In this document: one piece after another, positions 13,768 to 23,270 of the stretch
Layout: each line of letters begins with the position of its first letter
Numbering within the stretch: position 1 is the stretch's first letter
Assembly: GCF_001625305.1 (NCBI RefSeq)
Contig: NW_017804065.1
Coordinates: forward strand, 399,260 to 463,259
DNA: 64,000 nt
Direction: 5' to 3'
From: Branchiostoma belcheri
Lineage: Eukaryota > Chordata > Leptocardii > Amphioxiformes > Branchiostomatidae
Notes under the pieces: model-generated
The model's input: only the letters and a program-made list of their open reading frames with translations
What the model was told of the DNA's origin: nothing
Database searches by the model: none
Translations under genes and position numbers: made by a program

Positions 13768-14052
13768 TAAAAATGACAGCTCTAACACTAGCGCCCTCTA
13801 TCAGTAAGGCCCAGTATTGCAAGTACTTTAGACGGTACCATTTCTCGGAGTACCAAAATGTACATTACTTTCTCTTTGAAAGGATAAGATGGATAAAGAT
13901 ATCTTATAATACATTTACTACGTAATTTTAATCATTTTACAAAATAAGTACTATTCTATGTTTGAGAGTGAAACTTCTCGGCACTGCATAGAAAAAATGA
14001 AGTGGTAACGTTGCGGTCTGACTTGGACTAATCTATTCCATATAAGGAAAGG

Positions 14053-14072
14053 TGACATGTCCGGGCATGTTC
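14053..14072 (+). promoter_or_regulatory. p53-type response element upstream of Ki-67
   Basis: Two abutting decamers, TGACATGTCC and GGGCATGTTC, fit the p53-family consensus RRRCWWGYYY at 19 of 20 positions with zero spacer; the single mismatch is the first T. It lies about 445 bp upstream of the inferred end of the non-coding first exon and eight bases before a CCAAT box. Binding is inferred from sequence only. Confidence 0.5.
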
Positions 14073-14077
14073 CTTGT

Positions 14078-14086
14078 AACCAATCA
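14078..14086 (+). promoter_or_regulatory. CCAAT box (NF-Y type) upstream of Ki-67
   Basis: AACCAATCA matches the NF-Y consensus exactly. Cell-cycle genes commonly carry such boxes. E2F-like sequence (TTTCGCGG at about 14373 and TTTGCGCG at 14411) lies nearer the inferred transcription start but does not fit the strict E2F consensus. Confidence 0.45.
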
Positions 14087-14459
14087 GAACAAAGGGCGCT
14101 GTAATTCAAACTTCTAACCGAACCGGCGACTAATTTGTTTTCACTCGCCGCAATATCCATCCGCACGAAAATTTAAAAACGCAAAAATTCTGATACTATA
14201 TTTAATATCACATAATTTTATTAGAAATGTAAAGGAAACGTTGTCTGATGTGAAGTTCAAGACACTTACTAGCTTTCTGTAGTTTATTAAGTGATAATAT
14301 TCACTGGAACTACTTTGTGCGGATGGACAAATAGAGGGTGATCCGTCCACTGTAGCTATTTTTTCCTGCAAATTTCGCGGCGTGGAAGTGCCAGCGCGTT
14401 TATGCAAAAATTTGCGCGTGATTTTTAGTTTATTCTCCTTGCCGGGAGAATTAACTCTA

Positions 14460-14516
14460 AGCTAGGGATCTACATATAACAGGGAACACGTCTGTGTGAT
14501 TTTTGTACGTATTCAG
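14460..14516 (+). other. Probable non-coding first exon of Ki-67 gene
   Basis: A strong donor (CAG|GTAAGA) at 14517 and a strong acceptor at 14864, nine bases before the Ki-67 start codon, imply an untranslated first exon ending at 14516. Its left end is not defined by the sequence, so the start given here is only approximate. Confidence 0.45.
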
Positions 14517-14873
14517 GTAAGATTTCTTTCTTGTATTGCCGTTTCGTTCTTGTCAGTTAGCTCTGCTTGTCCCTTTGTTTAGTCAACGGTCGTTTTGACC
14601 GCTTTCAGGTGAGAATATTTGCACAAAAGCTAAACTTTCCAACGTTCTAATATTTCATGCACTTTTAATTTCAACAGATGGTTGGATTCAATGATAAATC
14701 GGTGCAAGCTGGTATTTTTTGTTTGTGTTTAATTTTTCTTCCCTCCCCCTTTTGCCCAAACCGTTTTATTTCATCATGTGATTGTGAAGTTTTTGACAAC
14801 TTTGCAACAGGCTCCCTGACAAAAATAATTCAAGTCTAACAAATTTGTTGTCCCCTTCTTCCAGCGTGTCGCG

Positions 14874-17800
14874 ATGCTTTTCGGCAAGATAGTGGTGATT
14901 AAACGTAATGGTGAGGACGGGGCGCACTTCCCTCTCACCGCCAACACGTGTCTGTTCGGGAGGTAAGTACAGAATTTCCAGACCCAGACAACAAACTCTT
15001 GATACTTGTACTCATAACGTTTTACATGATTTTCTCAGCATCAAATTGCATAGACATTCTGGAAAGCCAATGAAATTCAATTACTTGGTTCTCAGATTTT
15101 TCTCTTTTTTTTCTGGTTTGAAGGAGACCCACTGTTCGAAATAATTTGAGAATTTCAAATCCACAACAAATTTTGGTGTGTTGATTTTCTCATAAAGTAC
15201 ATTAGATTTACTAATGATTTAGGTCTAGTACCGTCTAGTCTACTGGTCTATTACAGGATACCTATTGTATTTCAATCTTGCCCACGGCACCATCACTGAT
15301 AAAACTTATTGAAACAAGAGACGAGATAACGTGTTGTCAACTTGCTAAAATTTGTCGATGGACTTTGAGAGACGAATTTGAATTTTTGTCCCGCTGCAAA
15401 GGACCAACGAATGTGACATCAGAATCCAGCTGCCCAATGTGTCCAGGGAACACTGTAAGGTGGACGTGAAGGATAATGAACAGGTAGGGTGGCAGTTTTC
15501 ATATCCTATTGTTGTCATTGACACCACAGAACCAGCTGCAGACAACTCGACAAGTTTTGCTGACTTTTCTCTGCCTTGACATTGTAATTGTCTATATTAG
15601 CATCACAAGAAGACTTAAGTTTTGGTGTGTTGTAACAAGCAGCTACTGTACTAGTGATCTTGCTGCTAAATTGCTAACTTGCAATAGTATCTGTCATACT
15701 GAGGCTGGATTTTTTAACCTACAAAGTTCATGTTATTCATATTGTACCTGTCATCTGTAGTTTCTTGCTGCAAATTGTAGTAGTAATGTAGGTGGTTAGT
15801 TCAAGACCTCTGGCTTGGTAAATCCTTCTAAAGGCATGTCTTTACGAATCCCCAGGTTGTGCTGTCCAACCTAAGTGATGTAAATCCCACCATCCTGAAT
15901 GGCAAGCCTGTCTCCAAGTCCGTCGTCATCCAACATAAGGATGTCTTCACCATCATTGATCGCTCCTTCCGCTTCGAGTTCCCTCCGACCTCCAAGTTCT
16001 GTGTCAGCCCCTCCAAGCGCAAGCAGCAGTCCCCAGACAAGTAAAGCACCTTTTCTTAGAGTCTAGACAAATGTGTCTGACTCTAAGTTAGTTTGACTCA
16101 GAACTAATATTTTTTGCAACAAGTTTCAGAATAACAATTTGGGGGTTATAATACATATGCATCTCCAGTTGGTTACTAGTATTTTTGAGCATGAGCTGCA
16201 TTACAGGGGCATTTCCTGAACACAATCTCAGAAATACTTACTGTAACTTCAGTTGAATTTGTAGCACTGCCACAGTTAAAATCAACAGTATGCAGCAGTG
16301 TTTGGAGGTTTGTGGTTGAAACAATTGGTGCAACACAATTAATTGGAAATTGCTGATTGAGACTGAAAATGAAAGCTAAGAAAATACCACAGATATTTGA
16401 TCAGTTCCTCGTCATTCTCCACAGATCTGTGAGTTCTGGACCGCTCCATGAGATCCAGGAGGCAGGGGGAAAGACAGAGGTGCCGGCTGGAACAACCCCG
16501 AAGAAGGGGGGTAGTCCAACTAAAAGAGGTAGTGAAAATGGTAAATTGTTCTGTTGTTTGTGTGTCTTTTAGTTTTACAATGTTATGTGAATATCAGCAA
16601 ATAAAGTCATTACAGAATGTTCTGTGTTTGCTTGTATCTTCACTTGGAACATGACGTTTGTGTACTTGTAAACATTTTGTAAAGTTCATAAAAAGTTATG
16701 TAAGGACCCTTGATTTTTAACTTGGTAAAAAGAGGAAAGTTGTCATGATGTATTAACCAATTAGAAAGGATGTGTCTCTTCACTTGTATTAGAGCTGAGG
16801 GGATAATTTTTTTGACAGACAACTTAAATTCGAACAGACAACCTCAGTGCCTTGTTTCAAATTTAGTAACACTTTACCAGATGTGCTGTATTGTAGGAAA
16901 TTATAATTACTGCAGTAAACAGACTTACCGAATCATGGCAGACATGGTCATTGCAATGAACATGATTTCACACGAACAGATTTCATTCCAAAGTACACCA
17001 ACATGTATTTTGTATCTCACTAGCAGACACCAAGAGCCCTGGCAAGGCCAAGACTCCCAAGAAGTCTCCAGGCAAGGTTGCACCAGAAAAGACCGGTACT
17101 CCTGCTGCCAAGTCTCCCAAACCCAAGTCTGCCACACCTGCTAAGAAGGCAACTCCTAAGGTAAATGGAGAATACAGGGTGTCCTGCACATGTGCATTTG
17201 GAAGGTCATAACAAAGACATGTGAAATATTGAATGGTACTTTTTCACTACACCTAATGCTGTAATTTTATAAGTTTAAAAAATCATTATCTTCATATTCG
17301 AAGATCAAGATACAAGTATGTGGGAATCGAGCAAGTCTTTTTTTCTGTTAATTTTCATTTTATGTGTATGTATATTCATGTATTTTTACATGTTTTTCTT
17401 TGATGTAGAAATCTCCAGCACGTTCTGCTAGCCCCAAGCCTGAAGAGGAATCATCCCCTGCCACCAGCCAGCGCGCAAGCTCCCCACTCAAGAAGAGTGG
17501 TAAGAAGGTGAGTGTGCTTTCTGTGTTACTTGTCAAGTGCAGTGACTTGAAGGCATTGCAGATGATGACCGTAGTTTATACGGGGACGTAATACTGAAGT
17601 CCTGTTGACACATCTCGGTCTGATGCCTAGGTGTTTTATTTGTTTAACTACAGTCTGTATTGGTATCATCATGTGTTAGTTTGGATATCATGTTGCTCAT
17701 CTCTGACCACTTTGCCCCCCTATAGGCTCCTCCATTTGGTAGCCCCCGGCAGCCTGCTGTGATGCCGCTGAAGACCAGCATCACTGAGCTCCGCCGTCGC

Positions 17801-20800
17801 TCTGCACCACTTCAGGAGGCCCTGTCTGAGGAGTCGCCAAAAACTCCAAAGACCAGTAAGTATGATGGCATAGACTAGTTATACTTAGGGCTAAACTGTA
17901 GAAAAATTAATATTATGTCATGTTTTATTTCCTGAGCCAAATTTGCTTACCTTCTTGTACTGGCAGCAACTTCATTTATGTATTGTCATTTAGTTCATGA
18001 GAACGATTAATGAAATGGACTGGTTATGCTTAGGGTATTGCAAAATTACAAAATTATTACAACTTAGAATTGTAAACAATTGATTGAGAATATTACAGTT
18101 TTATGATTTTTTGATACAACCAAAGTTTAAACTACCTATCTTATATTGATGTTGGTGCTGCTGCTTCCAGAGATTCATTGTAAGTCTTCCATTTCAGAAA
18201 AAGCAACCCCTGCAAAAGTCACACCTGCCAAGTCATCAAGCAAAAAGAGGAAGTCCTCTGGTCCCTCCGATTACGAGTCCTTGTCCAAGCGTGTGTCGTT
18301 TGGTCCTGCTCTCAGTCCTGAGCACTTTGACAAGAAGCTCCCCCCAGCCCTGCCCTTGCGTCGTGGGGCATCCCCAATGACAAGGCGGTCCACAGGAGGG
18401 ATACTTACCCAAACCCCTGACATGAAGAAGCAGCGTCTCTCGTTGGCTCCACGAACAGCAACCATAGCAGAGGGAGAAGAGATCACCCCGAAAAAGGCCA
18501 CTCCTCGTGGGAAGAGCCCCAAGGCAAAGACCCCATCTCCAAAGGCTAAGACACCTTCTCCCAGGTCTAAGACACCAGTGAAGGCTGCCACACCTAAGGG
18601 GAAGACACCTCCCAAGGTCAAGACCCCATCTCCAAAAGCCAAGACACCTTCTCCAAAGGCCAAGACACCATCACCTAAGGCCAAGACACCAACCAAGGCT
18701 GCCATGCCTAAGACCAAGACACCTCCAAGGGCAAGGACTCCATCTCCAAAAGCCAAGACACCAGCCAAAGCCAAAACACCATCACCCAAAGCCAGGACAC
18801 CATCGCCCAAGACCAAGGCAGCCACCCCCAAGACCAAGGCAGCCACTCCTAAGGCCAGGACACCAGTGAAGGCAAGTCCCAAGGCAGCCTCTCCCAAGAT
18901 GGCATCACCAAAGCAAGTTACCCCAAGCCTGCTACAGTTAAAAGGACGCCAACTCCTGCAAGGGTCAAGATGTCGACTCCAGCAAAGGAGGAGCTCAGAA
19001 GGGTTATTGCCAAGAAGGCCCTTGGAGCCTCCCCCAACTTGGCTCGTCGATTCCCCACACCAGTGCGTGAAGAGCTCAAGCAAGCTGTCACTGCTCGTGC
19101 CGAGAAACTTTCCCCGAAAAGGGCAGCAACACCGGTCAAGGCTTCACCCAAGGCTGCTTCTCCCAAGGTGGCTACACCCAAGTCCACTACTCCAGCCAAG
19201 GTGGCTACACCCAAGTCCGCTACACCAGCCAAGGTGGCTACACCCAAGTCTGCTACACCAGCCAAGGTGGCTACACCCAAGTCCGCTACACCAGCCAAGG
19301 TGGCTACACCCAAGTCTGCTACTCCAGCCAAGGTGGCTACACCCAAGTCCGCTACACCAGCCAAGGTGGCAACACCCAAGTCCGCTACACCAGCCAAGGT
19401 GGCTACACCCAAGTCCGCTACACCAGCCAAGGTGGCTACACCCAAGTCCGCTACTCCAGCCAAGGTGGCTACACCCAAGTCTGCTACACCTGCAAAGGTG
19501 GCTACGTCTGCAAAGAAGACTCCTAAATCAGCTACCCCAGCCAAGAAGACTCCTAAGAAAGCAGCCACCCCGAAAAAGACACCTAAGAAGGTGGCGACCC
19601 CAGCCAAACGTGGTCAGAAGAGGAAATTGAGCACCCCAGGTGATGATGCCCCTGCTGGAAAGCGTAGGAAGGTAGGCCCAGATGTTCATTGCATTGATTG
19701 TTCATAAATAACAATACTGTGCTGAAGAAGGCATCAGATTGCTAGATTTTGAATATACCAGAAGCACCTTAAAAGTTAAATTATGTTTTGACGAAAGGTC
19801 GGGTAAAATCTAGTGTCTATGAATTCAGGTACTGAGATGAATGTCTTTCAACCCTGAACTATTGTAAAATGTTTCTATCACTGCTCTGTTGCTTCAGGCC
19901 ATGCAAGTTACAGTGAAGACTCCAAAGAGCGCTCGCAAGACACCGGCACGTCGCACCCCAGCCCGCAAAACTCCGGCAAGAAAGACCTGGGCAGACATTG
20001 TAAAGGCAGCCAACAAAAAGGTAAATTGACACAAGCTATTACAAATTCACTTGTCACATCTTTATAAATGTGTCCAAAGCTTAAGTGTTTGTCTCGATTT
20101 TTGTACACCTTTCCACATTGGATACAGGGTTCTCACCAGGATTTTTTCACAGCGTAGGGGTCAGGTATTAGACGGGCAACTTTCCGCGGCGCGAGTCGCA
20201 CAATGAGTCCCAAAATCGGGTCTGATATTCTCCCCCAAAAATTTTGTAACTCATATTAACCACTTAAGACACTATTTATTGTTTATTGGGGGACAGATTT
20301 TGTTTTCCCTTTGTTATAACTTCATTCTTAAGTTATATTTTCATTTTTTTAAAGATTAATGAAGCTTCTGCCCCCAAAAACCACCCCTACGCTGGTTGAA
20401 ACACAGTGTAGGGGGCGAAATCACAGCGTAGGGGGTCAAAATCACAGCGTAGGGGGCCCCTACGCTCAAACAGCCTGGTGAGAACTATGGGATATATTAG
20501 TTCTTTTATATCCATATTTCTTACAGCAAATGTGCAGCAGAAAAAAATCTCATGAAAAATTGTACATAGATAATGTATCTTCACAACACAAGAGTATCAT
20601 TGCTGTCTAATAATAAACCAATGTTTCTTCTTTGTACCAGTCTACTTCGGTCACCGGACCTGTTGCAGCCAAGATTGTGAAAACAAAGACAGCCGTCCAA
20701 ACGGTCGCCAGCAAGAAGCTGTCTCTTGCCAAGCGCAAGAGCATGTTGAAGGCACCTAAGGTGGGAGTTTTTACATAGCTCTATTAACTCATGAGTAATG

Positions 20801-23227
20801 AGTGATCGCTGTAGTCTTGTACTTGTTTTTAGATAGAATGTTGAACAGCCCAATATCCTTTCGGGTTTGCCTCTAAGAACAAACCCATGTTAACTATTTG
20901 AAAACAAAGATGACATTAGTAGTTACATGTCAATGACCTCTGCATAACTTCATTTGAGTTTGGTAAGGCTTACATATTCCAAGCCCACGCCATGTGCTGA
21001 TAAGTTCTTTCTGATCTTTTTTCCTGTACAGACCCCAAGGATGGGTGTGAAGACTACAGGGCATGTCGACTCCCCGGCAACCATCTTTATCCGCAAGGCA
21101 AGGACTCCAGCAGCCAAGCCACAGAAAGCTCCTGCCAAGTTCCGCAAGGGTCGCAAGTCTGGCGTTACCAAGAAGAGCACTGTCAAGGCCTCTGACGACA
21201 GTTTCACAGGAATGCAGGAGATGTTTGCCACTCCCTCACCCAAGGCCACACCCAAGCAGAGCTCTGCAAAGAAGACCCCCAAGTCTTCTGCAAAGAAGAC
21301 CCCCAAGTCTGCTTCCAACACTCCAAAGTCAGGCCAGAAGTTGAGTGTGTCCAGCCTGTATGCTGATCTGCAGACCCCCAACAGCCCCGGGGAGATGTAT
21401 GTGTCCCCCCTGAACACCCCCACTCCAGGCCGAGGCAGGAACAGCACAGCACTTGCCGGTGTTGCTCGTCTGCTGAAGACACCAAAAGCAGTCAGCTCCC
21501 CTGTCATCAGCCCATCAGGCATCAAAAGGCTCACCAAGACCCCCAAGACTAAGGGTGCTGTGGTCAACAGCCCAGCTGGTCTCAAGCGTATCATGAAGAC
21601 CCCAAAAGCGGCTGCCACATCCCCTGTCAGCAGCCCTGCTGGTCTGAAGCGCATCATGAAGACCCCGAAAGCAGCTGCTGCTTCCCCTGTCAGCACCCCG
21701 TCTGGAATCAAGCGTATCATGAAGACCCCAAAAACACAGCCTGGCAAACCAGTGGAGAGCCCCACTGCCCTGAAGCGAATCTTCCACACCCCGAAGAACA
21801 AGTCAGCTCCATTAGAGGACCTGCGTGGCATCAAAAGGATGATGACAACTCCTCGTCAAAAGGCACTGGATGTCTATGAGTTCACTGATGACTACACTGG
21901 AATCCCAGAGATGTTTGCCTCCCCAGTCTCTTCTACACCTGCAAGAAAGACCCCTGCCAAAACCCCAGCAAGTAAGAAGAAGGCACCAGCCAGTGCCAAG
22001 AAGTCTGCAAGCGCCAAGAAGGTAACGAAGGCAGCTGAGCCAACTCCAGTCAAATCACCTGCACAGACAGCTACACGCGGAAGCAAGCGGGCCCGTGTTG
22101 AGGAACTGTCTGACACAGCAGAGGAAACCAAGTCACCACCTGCAAAGCGTGGTCGTCAGGCCAAGAAGGTTACCATCAATGTACCACCAACTCCTGAGCC
22201 AGCCCCCAAGAAGACAAGGAAGACCAGGGCTACCAAAACAGCTGTCAAGCAGCCTGCCAACTTGGAGGAGGCTGAGGTGCAAGTCGTCAGCCCAAAGAAA
22301 TCGCCTGAAAAGCCAACCAAGCGGGCGACTCGTAGGGGTAAAGCAGCAGCAGCTCCAGAGACCCAAGAGGAAGCTCCTGTTGTGACCCGTACCTCTCGTG
22401 GTCGTGGCAAAAAGGCAGTCAAAGATGTGGAGCCAGAAGTGGTGGTGGTTTCCAGTCCTGAGAAGGTGGTCTCACCTGCCAAACCTGCCTCACCTGTGCA
22501 GGTCAAGAAGACCAGGGGAGGGAGGAGAGCACCTGCGAAGAAGATTGTCGAGGAGGCTTCAGCTGAACCTGCACCCAAGACTGCCTCGCCGGTAAAGCGC
22601 ACGAGGCGTGGTGCTAAAGAAGCAGAACCAAAGGTCATTGAGGTCGCAGCTTCTCCAGAGAAACCCAAGAGGGGAGCGAAAAGGGCAGCAGCAACTCAGG
22701 AACCCGCAGCAGCTTCCCCTGCCAAGAAGACACGCACTACAAGACGTGGGAAGGCAGCTGTCAGCGAGGAAGAGAAGGAGGAAGCACCAGCCCCAGTCTC
22801 TCCAGTAAAGGCTCCAGCCAAGCGAGGCAGGGCCACAAGGGCTACAAAAAAGGAAGAGGTTGAAAAACCAACTCCAGCTGAAGTTCCTGTCAAAAAGGCT
22901 CGCACCACGAGGTCTAAAGCGGAAATAGTGGAGGAGGAGGCTGCACCAGCTGAAGTGCCTGCCAAGAAGGGCCGCGCCACCAGAGCAAAGGCAGCTAAGG
23001 CTTCCCCGGTGAAGGCAGCATCTCCAGCCAAGACAACCCGCACTTCTAGGAGGAAGGCAGTGGAGGAGAAGCCAGCCACACCGGTGAAGTCTAGGAGCAC
23101 ACGAGGAAAGGCTGCAGAAAAACCAGCCACTCCAACACCCAAGAAAACCAGGGCAGCAGGGAAGAAGGCAGCACCTGCTAAATCTCCAACACCAGTAAAG
23201 AGGACCCTCAGGTCTAGAAGGAAGTAA
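14874..23227 (+). CDS. MKI67: Ki-67 (MKI67) homologue: FHA, PP1-docking, repeat-rich chromosome-periphery protein
   Basis: Coding exons: 14874-14962, 15402-15483, 15856-16040, 16425-16528, 17024-17160, 17409-17507, 17726-17855, 18198-19671, 19898-20020, 20641-20760 and 21032-23227. The protein is about 1579 residues, against roughly 3250 in human. Residues 1-105 form the FHA domain; VVIKRNGEDGAHFPL and DVFTIIDRSFRFE align closely with human Ki-67. RVSF at 307-310, followed by LPPALPLRRG, is the PP1-docking module shared by Ki-67 and RepoMan. WADIVK lies near 798. Two GxxEMFA(T/S)P motifs match the human GIAEMFKTP type. The last third is Lys/Pro/Thr-rich with AT-hook-like TRRGKA blocks and ends in KRTLRSRRK, resembling the chromatin-binding LR tail. 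Ki-67 coats mitotic chromosomes and recruits PP1 (family knowledge); many TPxK/SPxK sites suggest CDK1 control. Exon 8 changes frame near 18913 as if one base were missing; both sides are Ki-67-like. Confidence 0.92.
18520..18880 (+). repeat. Imperfect KTPSPKA coding repeat in Ki-67 exon 8
   Basis: About twenty short units of the form (A/V)KTPSPKAKTP or AATPKTK follow one another in frame. Each unit offers a TP or SP site followed by a basic residue, a CDK1-type signature. The nucleotide units vary, so this array is older than the 33-bp array at 19165. Confidence 0.8.
19165..19494 (+). repeat. Ten tandem 33-bp coding repeats in Ki-67
   Basis: Ten in-frame copies of an 11-residue unit, KVATPKSATPA, start every 33 bases from 19165 to 19462. 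Copies differ at a few, mostly silent, positions (TCC/TCT, ACA/ACT), which points to recent expansion or homogenisation. Each unit carries a TPK site and an SATP site. Copy number is likely to vary between individuals. Confidence 0.95.
20125..20489. mobile_element. Degenerate hAT-like non-autonomous transposon in Ki-67 intron 9
   Basis: The left end, CAGGGTTCTCACCAGG, and the right end, read inversely as CATAGTTCTCACCAGGCTG, share GTTCTCACCAGG. Just inside, GCGTAGGGG on the left pairs with CCCCTACGC on the right. The interior near the right end holds three short repeats of (A)ATCACAGCGTAGGGGG. Ends beginning CAGGG are typical of hAT elements. Flanks TTGGATAC and TGGGATAT are an imperfect 8-bp match, as expected from an old hAT target duplication. 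Confidence 0.5.
21455..21860 (+). repeat. Seven 20-22-residue LKRIMKTPK repeats in Ki-67 exon 11
   Basis: Seven successive units centred on (L/I)KRIMKTPK, each followed by a spacer ending SPAG or SP(S/T)G: RLLKTPK, KRLTKTPK, KRIMKTPK three times, KRIFHTPK and KRMMTTPR. They are bracketed by the two GxxEMFA(T/S)P motifs. Position and the TP core resemble the vertebrate Ki-67 repeat region, but the unit is far shorter than the human repeat of about 122 residues. Confidence 0.8.
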
Positions 23228-23260
23228 TTTTATCTCTGCAAGTTTATCTCTTTGCAGGCT

Positions 23261-23270
23261 TGTAAATAAA
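23261..23270 (+). terminator. Ki-67 poly(A) signal overlapping a Pumilio-type site
   Basis: TGTAAATA (23261-23268) overlaps AATAAA (23265-23270) 34-43 bases after the Ki-67 stop codon, so the 3' UTR may be very short. Confidence 0.6.

Larger units (their letters stand above)
8589..14459 (+). other. Long gene-free tract: FIGNL1 3' UTR, then Ki-67 upstream region
   Basis: No exon of a recognisable protein was found in nearly 6 kb. The first part is 3' UTR of FIGNL1. Poly(A) signals occur at 9627-9632, and a cluster lies at 13308-13313 and 13334-13339, so the mature 3' UTR could end near 9.65 kb or 13.35 kb. Two perfect Pumilio-type elements (TGTAAATA) lie at 11063-11070 and 11615-11622. That would matter if the long 3' UTR is used. 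A 22-base T run (9383-9404) and an AC microsatellite (9841-9867) are also present. A 150-codon minus-strand frame at 12358-12810 has no family features. Confidence 0.5.

Noticed and set aside
18907-18937. A 25-base GC-AG mini-intron to explain the Ki-67 frame change
   Set aside because: It is far below workable intron size, and removing it creates an immediate stop.
19165-19494. Regular 33-bp repeats as a CRISPR array
   Set aside because: Units abut with no variable spacers, and the array is in frame inside a eukaryotic exon.
18271-19607. Long minus-strand open frames (270 and 229 codons) opposite Ki-67 exon 8
   Set aside because: They are the antisense of the Lys/Thr/Pro repeats, giving Gly/Val/Leu-rich low-complexity sequence. 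The plus strand has Ki-67 motifs and consistent splicing.
20950-23142. Minus-strand frames of 294, 170 and 148 codons opposite Ki-67 exon 11
   Set aside because: Shadows of biased codon use in a Pro/Lys/Ala-rich exon; no domain or start context.
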